Shown piece by piece: positions 53,441-62,040 of a DNA stretch of 64,000 bases (the first letter of the stretch is position 1; each line of letters begins with the position of its first letter). The notes beneath the pieces were generated by a model. It saw nothing but the letters and a program-made list of their open reading frames with translations, did not search any database and was not told the origin of the DNA. A program made the position numbers and the translations under genes. This DNA is from Variovorax beijingensis (lineage in GTDB: Bacteria > Pseudomonadota > Gammaproteobacteria > Burkholderiales > Burkholderiaceae_C): the NCBI RefSeq assembly GCF_007828835.1, contig NZ_VIVL01000007.1, positions 186,001-250,000 on the forward strand. Direction: 5' to 3'.

Positions 53441-54157
53441 TCACGGCACCGCCACGCCGAGTATCGGTCCCAGCTCCCTGGTGAAGTCGCTGCGCCCGAG
53501 CGCGGGCGAATGCAGCGCGGAGACGGTGCCGTCGAGGTAGAGCGCGTCGCGCACATGCAGCACGTCGCGGAAATAGCGCGCGAACTCGTAGAAATTCACC
53601 GGCTGCTCGCTGATCACGAAGATCGCCGTGTGGCCCGACACGCCCACGCCGTTGCGGATCTTGCGCGAATCCGAATTCGGGATGAAGGCGGGATGCACCA
53701 CGCCGCGGCGCAGCAGCAGCGGGCCCGACTGGGTCGCCAGCCGGACGCCCCTGGACAGCGCCGGGTACTCCGACGACTCGACCACGCGCGGCCGCCCCTC
53801 GCCCGACACCAGGAACACGCCGTTCGGCTTGAGGAAGAAGTTGCCCGTGCCGGCCGCCAGGTTGAGCGGCGCCACTTCCTGCCCCTCCTGCACCAGCAGG
53901 CCGACGGGGGAAAAATCGGCGTGGTACATGCCGGCGTTCATCGCGAACACGAGTTGCCGGTTGCGCGCGGCGAGCCAGGCTTCGAGGCGGTCGAGGCGCT
54001 TGAACGGGGCGCCCGTGTCGTCGCGCAGGAACAGCTCGAGCCGTTCCCGGCGCAGATCGATCTTCACGACGGTATAGCGCGGTTCGGCGGCTGCCGCGGA
54101 GGCCAGGCCGGCCGCACCAGCCACGCACAGGGCCAGCAGTAGCAGCAGCTTTCTCAT
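53441..54157 (-). CDS. Exported phosphodiester glycosidase family protein
   Basis: The 238-residue precursor has a signal peptide (MRKLLLLLALCVAGAAGLAS, cleavage near AAA-E at residue 24). The mature part matches the NAGPA/phosphodiester glycosidase domain: FAMNAGMYHADFSPVGL, FFLKPNGVF, QSGPLLL, GHTAIFVISE and the catalytic-region aspartate in ALYLDG. Eukaryotic relatives uncover mannose-6-phosphate; bacterial members are periplasmic and largely unstudied, with some linked to exopolysaccharide processing. Confidence 0.85.
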   Translation of the reverse strand: MRKLLLLLALCVAGAAGLASAAAAEPRYTVVKIDLRRERLELFLRDDTGAPFKRLDRLEAWLAARNRQLVFAMNAGMYHADFSPVGLLVQEGQEVAPLNLAAGTGNFFLKPNGVFLVSGEGRPRVVESSEYPALSRGVRLATQSGPLLLRRGVVHPAFIPNSDSRKIRNGVGVSGHTAIFVISEQPVNFYEFARYFRDVLHVRDALYLDGTVSALHSPALGRSDFTRELGPILGVAVP

Positions 54158-54185
54158 CGAACCCCGCAGCCGCGGCGCACCTGCT

Positions 54186-55217
54186 TCAGCCGTTTTGAAT
54201 GCGGCTGACCAGTGCCTTGGTGAATGCCGCCGTGCCAGCGCTGCCGCCGAGGTCGCCAGTGCGCACCTTGTCGATGTTGAGCGTGTCGTCGATGGCCTTG
54301 CGCAGGCGCGCGGCCAGCTCGGGCAGCCTGACGTGCTCGAGCATCAGCGCGGCGGCCAACAGCAGTGCCGTGGGATTGGCGATGCTCTTGCCGGCGATGT
54401 CGGGCGCCGAGCCGTGCACGGCCTCGAAGATCGCCGCATCGGCGCCGATGTTGGCGCCGGGCGCCATGCCCAAGCCGCCCACCAGGCCCGCCACCAGGTC
54501 GGACAGGATGTCGCCGAACAGGTTGGTCGTCACCAGCATGTCGAACTGCCACGGATTGAGCACCAGCTTCATCGCGCAGGCGTCGACGATGATGGTGTCG
54601 AGCTCGAACTTGCCCTTGTACTTTTCTTCGTAGAGCCGCAGGCCCGTCTCCAGGAACAGGCCGGTCAGCACCTTCATGATGTTGGCCTTGTGCACCAGCG
54701 TGACCTTCTTGCGGCCGGTGGCCACGGCGGTCTCGAAGGCGTATTCGAGCAGGCGCAGGCAGCCCTGGCGCGTGTTGATGCCGGTGGCCATGCCCACGGC
54801 ATGCGGGTCGCCGTCGATGCGCACATAGTGCTCGTGGCCGATGTACAGGCCTTCGAGGTTCTCGCGCACGACCATCAGGTCGATCTTGTCGAAGCGGCCG
54901 CCCGGAATGATGGTGCGCGCGGGGCGCAGGTTGGCATAGAGCTGGAATTCCTCGCGCAGCCGCACGTTCGACGAGCGGTAGCCGCCGCCCGAGGGCGTCT
55001 CCAGCGGGCCCTTGAGGGCGAGGCGGGTGCGGCGGATGCTGTCCAGCGTGGCCTGCGGCAGCGGATCGCCCGAGGCCTGGACGCCGCCGAGGCCGGCAAT
55101 CTGGCGGTCCCACTCGAAGGGCGCCTTCAGCGCGTCGAGCGCGGCCAGGGTGGCGTCGACGATTTCGGGGCCGATGCCATCGCCGGGAATCAGGGTTGCG
55201 GGAATGGGGGTGGTCAT
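54186..55217 (-). CDS. NAD-dependent isocitrate dehydrogenase
   Basis: The 343-residue protein belongs to the isocitrate/isopropylmalate dehydrogenase family: ATLIPGDGIGPEI at the start, substrate-site serine and arginines in GGYRSSNVRLR, the Tyr region in NLEGLYIGHEHY, the KAN motif in VHKANIMK, the metal aspartates in NLFGDILSDL and HGSAPDIAGK. The short SSNVRLR site and overall length fit the bacterial NAD-linked enzyme rather than LeuB or the larger NADP form. It converts isocitrate to 2-oxoglutarate in the TCA cycle. Confidence 0.9.
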   Translation of the reverse strand: MTTPIPATLIPGDGIGPEIVDATLAALDALKAPFEWDRQIAGLGGVQASGDPLPQATLDSIRRTRLALKGPLETPSGGGYRSSNVRLREEFQLYANLRPARTIIPGGRFDKIDLMVVRENLEGLYIGHEHYVRIDGDPHAVGMATGINTRQGCLRLLEYAFETAVATGRKKVTLVHKANIMKVLTGLFLETGLRLYEEKYKGKFELDTIIVDACAMKLVLNPWQFDMLVTTNLFGDILSDLVAGLVGGLGMAPGANIGADAAIFEAVHGSAPDIAGKSIANPTALLLAAALMLEHVRLPELAARLRKAIDDTLNIDKVRTGDLGGSAGTAAFTKALVSRIQNG

Positions 55218-55232
55218 CGGAAACTCGCTTTC

Positions 55233-55253
55233 TGTATATCCATCTTGTATATC
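55233..55253. repeat. Tandem TGTATATC motif upstream of isocitrate dehydrogenase
   Basis: TGTATATC occurs twice at a 13-bp period (55233-55240 and 55246-55253), 16 bp upstream of the dehydrogenase start and in strongly AT-rich contrast to its surroundings. It may include a -10 element (TATACA on the minus strand) or be a repeated operator. The divergent region 55218-55476 holds no other gene. Confidence 0.4.
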
Positions 55254-55421
55254 TCTTCGCCCTATCAGCAGAGAGGGCGTTCGCGAAATGCGCGGCATGG
55301 AGCATACGTCGCGCCGGAGACACCCCGGCACCTTGCGGGTCACTGGGTCCGCCCGGCGCGGCAAAACCGCTGATGCAGGCGCCCGGATCGACGGCATTCG
55401 GCATGCCGCGGTGCTGCCACC

Positions 55422-55427
55422 TAAAAT
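55422..55427 (+). promoter_or_regulatory. metG: Probable metG -10 element
   Basis: TAAAAT stands 49 bp before the metG start in a GC-rich stretch. The form CTAAAATGCC is typical of -10 regions in Burkholderiales. No convincing -35 is seen at 17 bp. Confidence 0.4.
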
Positions 55428-55476
55428 GCCCGGTTCCCGCAAGTTCGTTCGCCACTCCCCGAAAGCGCCCTCCCCG

Positions 55477-57567
55477 ATGTCCGCCCCGCGCAAGCTCTTC
55501 GTCACCACCGCCCTGCCGTATGCCAACGGCAAGTTCCACATCGGCCACATGATGGAATACATCCAGGCCGACATCTGGGTGCGGAACCAGCGAATGAATG
55601 GCGCCGAAGTCAACTTCGTCTGCGCCGACGACGCGCACGGCGCGGCCATCACCATCGCGGCCGACAAGGCCGGCGTGACGCCGCAGGCCTTCGTGGCCGA
55701 GATCGCCGCGGGCCGCAAGCCCTACCTCGACGGCTACTACATCTCGTTCGACAACTGGCACTCGACCGACGCGCCCGAGAACCACCAGCTCGCGCAGGAC
55801 ATCTACCGCGACCTGCGCGCCAACGGCCTCATCGAAACCAAGAGCGTCGAGCAGTTCTACGACCCCGAAAAGGGCATGTTCCTGGCCGACCGCTTCATCA
55901 AGGGCGAGTGCCCCAACTGCCATTCGAAGGACCAGTACGGCGACAACTGCGAGGTGTGCGGCGCCGTGTACGCGCCCACCGAGCTGATCAATCCCTACTC
56001 GGCGCTGTCGGGTGCCAAGCCCGAGCTGCGCAGCTCGGACCACTTCTTCTTCAAGCTCTCGGACCCGCGCTGCGAGGCCTACCTGAAGGAATGGACCGCC
56101 GCGCCCGGCCACGTGCAGTCCGAGGTGCAGAACAAGATCCGCGAGTGGCTCTACAAGGACGACGAAGGCAAGGGCGGCCTCGGCGACTGGGACATCAGCC
56201 GCGACGCGCCCTACTTCGGCATCGAGATTCCCGATGCGCCGGGCAAGTACTTCTACGTGTGGCTCGATGCGCCCGTGGGCTACCTGGCGTCGCTCAAGAA
56301 CCTGCTCGACAAGCGCTGCATCGAGCTCGGCGGCGACGGCATCTCGTACACCGAGTACATGGCCGACCCCGACCTGGAGCAGGTGCACTTCATCGGCAAG
56401 GACATCATCACCTTCCACACCCTGTTCTGGCCCGCGATGCTGCACTTCAGCGGCCGCAAGGCGCCCGACGCGGTGTACGTGCACGGCCACCTCACGGTCA
56501 GCGGCGAGAAGATGAGCAAGAGCCGCGGCACCGGCATCGACCCGCTCAGGTACCTGTCGATCGGGCTCGACCCGGAGTGGCTGCGCTACTACATCGCGGC
56601 CAAGCTCAACGGCCGCAACGAGGACATCGACTTCAACCCCGAGGACTTCGTCGCGCGCGTCAACAGCGACCTCGTGGGCAAGTACATCAACATCGCGAGC
56701 CGCGCGGCGGGCTTCATCGGCAAGCGCTTCGGCGGCAAGCTGGGCGAGGTGTCGGCCGACGGCGACGCGCTGCTGTTCGCGCTGCGCGATGCGGCGCCGC
56801 AGCTGCATTCGCTCTACGACGGCCGCGACTACGCCCGCGCACTGCGCGAGGTGATGGCGCTGGCCGACAAGGTGAACGAGTACGTCGACCAGAACAAGCC
56901 CTGGGAGCTGGCCAAGAAGGAAGGCCAGGAGGCGCGGCTGCACGACGTGTGCACCGTGTGCATCGAGGCCTTCCGCCTACTCACGCTGTACCTGAAGCCG
57001 GTGCTGCCGGCGCTGGCGGCGAATGTCGAGGCCTTCCTGAAGATCTCGCCGCTGGCCTGGGCGGATGCGGCGCAATCGCTGCCCGCGGGCCATGCCATCG
57101 GCGAGTACAAGCACCTGATGCAGCGCGCCGACGCCAAGGTGGTCGACAAGCTGTTCGACGCGCCCGAGCCGGCGCCGGCCGCCGCCGTGGCGCAGGAAGC
57201 ACTGCCGGGCGGCGAGGCCATTGCGCCCGCCATCACCATCGACGACTTCGCCAAGATCGACCTGCGCATCGCAAAGATCGTCGCCTGCGAGAAGGTCGAG
57301 GGCTCGACCAAGCTGCTGCGCCTGACGCTCGATGCGGGCGAAGGCAAGACCCGCAACGTGTTCAGCGGCATCGCCTCGGCCTACCAGCCGGAGCAGCTCG
57401 TGGGCAAGCTCACGGTGCTGGTCGCCAACCTGGCGCCGCGCAAGATGAAGTTCGGCATCAGCGAAGGCATGGTGCTGGCCGCGAGCCATGGCGACGAAAA
57501 GGCCCACCCCGGCATCCACGTGCTCGAGCCCTGGCCGGGCGCGACGCCGGGCATGCGCGTGCGCTGA
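55477..57567 (+). CDS. metG: Methionyl-tRNA synthetase
   Basis: The 696-residue class I synthetase has the HIGH motif in KFHIGHMMEY (residues 20-29), a knuckle with CPNCH and CEVCG for zinc, and KMSKS in GEKMSKSRGT. The C-terminal EMAP/Trbp-like tRNA-binding domain (from about residue 588) contains IDLRIAKIVACEKVEGS, so the full dimeric E. coli-like form is present. It also serves initiator tRNA charging. I chose the ATG at 55477 (MSAPRKLFVTTALPYANG); longer in-frame forms lack support. Confidence 0.98.
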   Translation: MSAPRKLFVTTALPYANGKFHIGHMMEYIQADIWVRNQRMNGAEVNFVCADDAHGAAITIAADKAGVTPQAFVAEIAAGRKPYLDGYYISFDNWHSTDAPENHQLAQDIYRDLRANGLIETKSVEQFYDPEKGMFLADRFIKGECPNCHSKDQYGDNCEVCGAVYAPTELINPYSALSGAKPELRSSDHFFFKLSDPRCEAYLKEWTAAPGHVQSEVQNKIREWLYKDDEGKGGLGDWDISRDAPYFGIEIPDAPGKYFYVWLDAPVGYLASLKNLLDKRCIELGGDGISYTEYMADPDLEQVHFIGKDIITFHTLFWPAMLHFSGRKAPDAVYVHGHLTVSGEKMSKSRGTGIDPLRYLSIGLDPEWLRYYIAAKLNGRNEDIDFNPEDFVARVNSDLVGKYINIASRAAGFIGKRFGGKLGEVSADGDALLFALRDAAPQLHSLYDGRDYARALREVMALADKVNEYVDQNKPWELAKKEGQEARLHDVCTVCIEAFRLLTLYLKPVLPALAANVEAFLKISPLAWADAAQSLPAGHAIGEYKHLMQRADAKVVDKLFDAPEPAPAAAVAQEALPGGEAIAPAITIDDFAKIDLRIAKIVACEKVEGSTKLLRLTLDAGEGKTRNVFSGIASAYQPEQLVGKLTVLVANLAPRKMKFGISEGMVLAASHGDEKAHPGIHVLEPWPGATPGMRVR

Positions 57568-57610
57568 CGCAGAAGCTTGGCGACCCGCCAGGACTGATTT
57601 CAATACACCC

Positions 57611-58366
57611 ATGCTTCCCACGCTCCAGATCGACGGCCACGCCGCCTACCTCACCCTGCGCCGTCCGCAGGCCGCCAACAAGCTGACGCCGGAGGACCTG
57701 CCGGCCATCGTCAGCCACCTGGAGGCGGTGAATGGCTCGCCGGACGTGCTGGTGCTGGTCGTGCGCTCGGAGGGCAAGTATTTTTGCAGCGGCTACGACA
57801 TTTCAGAGGTCGCCGCCAGCAGCCAGACCGAGGGCCGCAGCTTCGGCGAGATGGTCGATGCGCTGGAAAACTGCCGTCCCGTCACCATCGCGGCGGTGCA
57901 CGGCGGCGTCTTCGGCGGCGCCACCGACCTGGTGCTGGCCTGCGACTTCCGCGTGGGCGTGCGGGCCGCCGAGATGTTCATGCCGGCCGTCCGGCTCGGC
58001 CTGCACTACTACCAGAGCGGCATGGAGCGCTATGTCTCCCGCCTCGGGCTGGACACGGCCAAGCGGCTCTTCCTGACCGCCGAGAAGCTCGACGGCAGCG
58101 CGATGCGCGAATGCGGATTCCTCACGCACCTGGCCGAGGACGCGGCGGCGCTCGACGCGGAGGTTCTGCGCCTGCGCACCACGCTCGCCGGGATGGCGCC
58201 ACTTGCGCTTTTGGGCATGAAGAAGCACCTGAACCAGATCGCGCGCGGCACGGCCGACGCCGCCTCGATCCAGCGCGAGGTGCAGCGCACTGTCGCATCC
58301 GAAGACCTGGCCGAGGGCGGCCGCGCCTGGCGCGAGAAGCGCACGCCGGTCTTCAAGGGCCGCTGA
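57611..58366 (+). CDS. Enoyl-CoA hydratase/isomerase family protein
   Basis: The 251-residue protein has the crotonase fold: YFCSGYDISEVA near residue 57 and the oxyanion-hole region VHGGVFGGATDLVLACDFRV near residues 97-116. One of the two glutamates used by classic enoyl-CoA hydratases is not obvious after the ACDFR segment (HYYQSGMERYVSRLG), so it could be a variant hydratase or isomerase. It acts on CoA thioesters in the cytoplasm. It follows metG by 43 bp and may be cotranscribed. Confidence 0.87.
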   Translation: MLPTLQIDGHAAYLTLRRPQAANKLTPEDLPAIVSHLEAVNGSPDVLVLVVRSEGKYFCSGYDISEVAASSQTEGRSFGEMVDALENCRPVTIAAVHGGVFGGATDLVLACDFRVGVRAAEMFMPAVRLGLHYYQSGMERYVSRLGLDTAKRLFLTAEKLDGSAMRECGFLTHLAEDAAALDAEVLRLRTTLAGMAPLALLGMKKHLNQIARGTADAASIQREVQRTVASEDLAEGGRAWREKRTPVFKGR

Positions 58367-58400
58367 GCGCGGCCGTAGGCGCACGGTGCAAAATCCGCGC

Positions 58401-58625
58401 ATGCAAAGCCCTCGCTCCCGCTTCCGACCTTTCGTGTTCGCCGCGCTCAGCCTCGTGGGCGCCCTGCTGCTGGGCGGCTGCGCCGTGGTCACCGTGGCCG
58501 GCACCGCCGTGAGCGTGGGCGCCGGCGCGGTCGGCCTCGCGGCGGATGCCGCCATCGGCACCGCGCGCATCACCGGCAAGGCCGTGGGCGCGGCCGCCGA
58601 CGCGGTGATTCCAGACAGCGACTGA
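58401..58625 (+). CDS. Small lipoprotein
   Basis: The 74-residue precursor has a lipobox LGGC (C27) after a hydrophobic signal. The mature peptide is an alanine/valine/glycine-rich helix-like repeat (TAVSVGAGAVGLAADAAIGT). Such small lipoproteins are widespread in Comamonadaceae with unknown role. The ATG at 58401 is preferred; one at 58386 would add five residues. Confidence 0.82.
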   Translation: MQSPRSRFRPFVFAALSLVGALLLGGCAVVTVAGTAVSVGAGAVGLAADAAIGTARITGKAVGAAADAVIPDSD

Positions 58626-58697
58626 GCCGTCAGCGCCCCGGCGCGCTGTCCACAAGCCTTCCCGCGCACGCTGCGCGCGGGTCACAATGGGCGCCAC

Positions 58698-60374
58698 ATG
58701 CAGTCACCGCTGAACATCACCCGCTTCCGCCCGCGCCTGCTGGACGCCATGGCGAGCTACAGCCGGGAGCGCTTCTTCAAGGACCTGGGGGCAGGCGCCA
58801 CGGTGGGCATCGTGGCGCTGCCGCTGGCCATGGCCTTTGCCATCGCCTCCGGGCTCAAGCCCGAGGCCGGCATCTGGACGGCAATCATCACGGGCTTGCT
58901 GATCTCGCTGCTGGGCGGCTCGGCGGTGCAGATCGGCGGGCCGGCCGGCGCCTTCATCGTGATCGTCTACGGCATCGTCGAACGCTATGGCGTGGCGAAC
59001 CTGCTGATTTCCACCGCCTGCGCCGGCGTGCTGCTGTTCGCGGCGGGGTTGTTCGGGCTCGGGCGGCTGGTGCGCTTCGTGCCGCTGTCGATCGTGGTCG
59101 GGTTCACCAACGGCATCGCGGTGCTCATCCTGCTGTCGCAGCTCAAGGACCTGCTCGGGCTCACGGTCGCCAAGATGCCGGCGGACGTGTTCTCGCAGCT
59201 GCATGCCATGGCGCTGCAGATCGGCACCTTCAATCCCTATGCCTTCGCGCTCGGACTGGCCTGCCTGGCCGGCCTCGCGATCTGGCCGCTGCTGCTGAGC
59301 GACGAATCGAAGGTGGGCCATGCGGTGCAGCGCCTGGCCGGGCGCATGGCGCGCACGCGCGCGGTTCAGGCGGGTGCGCGCATGCCGGGGCCGATCGTCG
59401 CGCTGGTCACGCTCACGCTGGTGTCGTGGGGCTTCAACCTGCCGGTGGAAACCATCGGCACGCGCTTCGGCGGCATTCCCGAAGGCCTGCCGGCCTTTGC
59501 GCTGCCCGACTTTTCGTGGGAGACGGTCAAGCAGCTGGTCACGCCGACGCTGACCATCGCGATCCTGGGCGCCATCGAGTCGCTGCTGTGCGCGCGCGTG
59601 TCGGACCAGGTCAGCGGCCAGCCGCGCCACGACCCGAACCAGGAGCTGATGGCTCAGGGCATCGCCAACGTGGTGGCGCCTTTCTTCGGCGGCATGCCGG
59701 CCACCGGCACCATCGCGCGCACGGTGACCAACATCCGCTCGGGCGCCAGTTCGCCGATCGCGGGCATCGTGCATGCACTCACGCTGATGGTGGTGGTGCT
59801 GCTGGCCGCGCCGCTCGCGCGCCACGTGCCGCTCGCGGTGCTGGCGGGCATCCTGGTCTTCGTGGGCCTGAACATGGGCGAATGGCGCGAGTTCACGCCG
59901 GGGCAGCTGCGCCACTTCAGCCGCCACTACCGGCTGCTGATGCTCGGCACCTTCTTTCTCACGGTGGTGTTCGACCTGACGGTGGCGGTGCAGGTGGGCC
60001 TTGTGCTGGCCTGCGCGCTCTTCATCCGGCGCATGAGCGAGCTCTTCAGCGTCGAACTGGTCACGATGCAGCCGCCGGTGCTCACCTACCGGCTCTATGG
60101 GGCGCTGTTCTTCGGGGCGGCGGCCAAGCTGGACGAGGCCGTCAACGCCGCCGAAAGCGCGCCGCGCGGCATGACGGTGGTGCTCGACGCCACGCACCTC
60201 ATCTACCTGGACGCCACGGGCGTCGATGCGCTGCGCCAGCTGCACCGCGCGGTGCTGGCGCGCGGCGGGCTGCTGCGGGTGGAGTCGCTGCAGCCGCAGC
60301 CGCTCGAGGTGATCGTGCGCTCGGGGTTTGCCGACGAGCTGACGAGCGGCCAGCCGCGCGCGGCGGAAGGCTAG
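58698..60374 (+). CDS. SulP family anion transporter with STAS domain
   Basis: The 558-residue inner-membrane protein has 10-14 hydrophobic segments with SulP hallmarks (PLAMAFAIASGLKPEAGIWT near residue 38, GGSAVQIGGPAGAFIVIVYG near 75) and a C-terminal STAS domain from about residue 440 (MTVVLDATHLIYLDATGVDAL). The family moves sulfate, bicarbonate or dicarboxylates. No carbonic anhydrase or sulfur gene is adjacent, so the substrate is open. The last codon overlaps the convergent lipoprotein gene by 4 nt. Confidence 0.92.
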   Translation: MQSPLNITRFRPRLLDAMASYSRERFFKDLGAGATVGIVALPLAMAFAIASGLKPEAGIWTAIITGLLISLLGGSAVQIGGPAGAFIVIVYGIVERYGVANLLISTACAGVLLFAAGLFGLGRLVRFVPLSIVVGFTNGIAVLILLSQLKDLLGLTVAKMPADVFSQLHAMALQIGTFNPYAFALGLACLAGLAIWPLLLSDESKVGHAVQRLAGRMARTRAVQAGARMPGPIVALVTLTLVSWGFNLPVETIGTRFGGIPEGLPAFALPDFSWETVKQLVTPTLTIAILGAIESLLCARVSDQVSGQPRHDPNQELMAQGIANVVAPFFGGMPATGTIARTVTNIRSGASSPIAGIVHALTLMVVVLLAAPLARHVPLAVLAGILVFVGLNMGEWREFTPGQLRHFSRHYRLLMLGTFFLTVVFDLTVAVQVGLVLACALFIRRMSELFSVELVTMQPPVLTYRLYGALFFGAAAKLDEAVNAAESAPRGMTVVLDATHLIYLDATGVDALRQLHRAVLARGGLLRVESLQPQPLEVIVRSGFADELTSGQPRAAEG

Positions 60375-60874
60375 TTGGCCTCGGTGCTCCGGTCGGGCGA
60401 AGAGCCGCTGCGCACCACGCGCTGGTCGTCGTTGAGCGTGGCAGTGAACACCATGGGCGAATTCGGCGGCTGGACCCAGCGCCACTCCCACTCGGTTTCG
60501 CGCTTGAGCGCATAGGGCGAGATCTTCGCGGGCTTGCCGAGCATCTTGCGCAGGTCTTCCATCATCATGCCCGGCTGCACCTTGGCGAAATTCTCGGGCG
60601 TGAGCACCTGGCGCAGCGCACTCATCTTGCCGTCGGCGCCGATGGTGATCATGTAGTTCTTCTGGCCCTGCGGCTGGCGGTTGTACTCGAACACGCGGCC
60701 GCTGGGCGCGTCCCAGATGTTCTCGGGCTGGCCGAACCGGGCGCGCACGTCGGCTTCGGTGGAGACGCCTTCCTCCAGTTCTGCGATGCGCTGGTTGTCG
60801 CAGCCCGCAAGCCCCATCACACCCGCCAGCAGTGCCGCCGCCATGCCGATCCGCCACTGTTTTCGCTGCTTCAT
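60371..60874 (-). CDS. BamE/SmpA-like outer-membrane lipoprotein
   Basis: The 167-residue precursor has a lipobox (LAGC, C25) and two copies of the SmpA/OmlA-like fold: EGVSTEADVRARFGQPENIW and QPGMMMEDLRKMLGKPAKIS. The second half ends in a tryptophan-rich strand (ETEWEWRWVQPP). BamE itself assists the beta-barrel assembly machine; this tandem form is probably a relative rather than BamE proper. It is divergent from the DUF3460 gene across only 39 bp. Confidence 0.82.
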   Translation of the reverse strand: MKQRKQWRIGMAAALLAGVMGLAGCDNQRIAELEEGVSTEADVRARFGQPENIWDAPSGRVFEYNRQPQGQKNYMITIGADGKMSALRQVLTPENFAKVQPGMMMEDLRKMLGKPAKISPYALKRETEWEWRWVQPPNSPMVFTATLNDDQRVVRSGSSPDRSTEAN

Positions 60875-60885
60875 TCCATCCCCGG

Positions 60886-60891
60886 TAAAAT
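60886..60891 (+). promoter_or_regulatory. Probable -10 element of the DUF3460 gene
   Basis: TAAAAT lies 22 bp before the DUF3460 start inside a 39-bp divergent gap. A matching -35 would fall in the coding start of the BamE-like gene, so the two promoters must interlock. No clear -35 is seen. Confidence 0.4.
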
Positions 60892-60913
60892 TCGCACCAC
60901 AAAGGTCCAGTCT

Positions 60914-61120
60914 ATGTCCATCTTCCGCCGCCCCCACTACACCTCCGAGATCACCAACTTCATCGAGGAGATGAAAGCCAAGAAGCCGACGCTGGAAGCC
61001 GAACAGCGTGCCGGCCGCGCCCTGCTCTGGGACAAGCACCTCGACCGCAGCCTGCTCGAGGAGTACAGCGAAGCCCGCGTGCCGCAGCAGCCCTACGTCT
61101 ACCAGACCCAAGCCAAGTAA
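60914..61120 (+). CDS. DUF3460 family protein
   Basis: The 68-residue protein matches DUF3460, a small family of betaproteobacteria: SIFRRPHYTSEITNFIEEMK at the start, GRALLWDKHLD in the middle and QQPYVYQTQ at the end. It is soluble and without a known function. The family is commonly found upstream of scpA in Burkholderiales, as here. Confidence 0.9.
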   Translation: MSIFRRPHYTSEITNFIEEMKAKKPTLEAEQRAGRALLWDKHLDRSLLEEYSEARVPQQPYVYQTQAK

Positions 61121-61149
61121 TGGTGCCCAGCCGGCATCCATCGTGCGCA

Positions 61150-61166
61150 GCTATTGAAATGATAGC
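61150..61166. repeat. Short dispersed palindrome before scpA
   Basis: GCTAT-TGAAATG-ATAGC is a 5-bp inverted repeat in the 55-bp gap between DUF3460 and scpA, 9 bp before the scpA start. From memory, near-identical GCTAT...ATAGC sequences are abundant in Comamonadaceae intergenic DNA. It is AT-rich compared with its flanks. Confidence 0.5.
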
Positions 61167-61175
61167 AAGCACCCG

Positions 61176-62012
61176 ATGAAGGACAACGAGGACAGCGACA
61201 CGCTCGTGGCCAGCATGCCCGAAGTGGTCGACCAGGTCGCGCTCGCCAGGCTCTATGGCGAGCCGTTGTTCGCGATGCCGAAGGACCTGTACATCCCGCC
61301 GGAGGCGCTGCAGGTCTTCCTGGAGGCCTTCGAAGGCCCGCTCGATTTGCTGCTCTACCTGATCAGGAAGCAGAACTTCAACATCCTCGACATCCCGATG
61401 GCGGGGCTCACGCGACAGTACCTGAGCTACGTCGACGAGATCCGCCAGACCAACCTCGAGCTCGCGGCCGAGTATTTGCTGATGGCCGCGATGCTGATCG
61501 AGATCAAGTCGCGCATGCTGCTGCCGCCCAAGAAGGTGGCCGACGGCGAAGAGGCCGAAGACCCGCGCGCCGAACTCGTGCGCCGCCTGCTCGAGTACGA
61601 GCAGACCAAGCTGCAGGCCGCCGCCATCAGCGCGCTGCCGACCTACGGGCGCGACTTCTGGAAGGGGCAGGTCTACATCGAGCAGTCGCTCAAGCCGCGC
61701 TTTCCCGATGTGAACGTGATCGAGCTGCGCGACGCCTGGGCCGACATCATGAAGCGCGCCAAGCTCGTGCAGCACCACAAGATCTCGCGCGAGGAGCTCA
61801 ACGTGCGCGAGCACATGAGCATCGTGCTGCGCCACCTGCAGGGGCAGCGCTTCGTCGAGTTCGAGAAGCTGTTCGACGTGTCGCGCGGCGCGCCGGTGCT
61901 GATCGTCACCTTCATCGCGATGCTCGAGCTCGCGAAGGAAACGCTGATCGACATCACGCAGGCGGAAGCCTTCGCGCCGATCTACGTTCGCCTCGCTTAC
62001 TCGCCGGCCTGA
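61176..62012 (+). CDS. scpA: Segregation and condensation protein A
   Basis: The 278-residue kleisin binds SMC and ScpB to form the bacterial condensin. The N-terminal ScpA motif FEGPLDLLLYLIRKQNFNILD (about residues 53-73) and the helix EYLLMAAMLIEIKSRMLLPP are characteristic, with the winged-helix C-terminus at 220-278. ScpB is not in the window. The ATG at 61176 follows the short palindrome. Confidence 0.95.
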   Translation: MKDNEDSDTLVASMPEVVDQVALARLYGEPLFAMPKDLYIPPEALQVFLEAFEGPLDLLLYLIRKQNFNILDIPMAGLTRQYLSYVDEIRQTNLELAAEYLLMAAMLIEIKSRMLLPPKKVADGEEAEDPRAELVRRLLEYEQTKLQAAAISALPTYGRDFWKGQVYIEQSLKPRFPDVNVIELRDAWADIMKRAKLVQHHKISREELNVREHMSIVLRHLQGQRFVEFEKLFDVSRGAPVLIVTFIAMLELAKETLIDITQAEAFAPIYVRLAYSPA

Positions 62013-62040
62013 ACCCATCCCCCACTCCGAGAATTCCGCC

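Noticed and set aside
58661..58681. GC hairpin ahead of the SulP gene as a terminator
   Set aside because: CCCGCGC/GCGCGGG pairs, but no T tract follows, and such hairpins are frequent by chance at this GC content.
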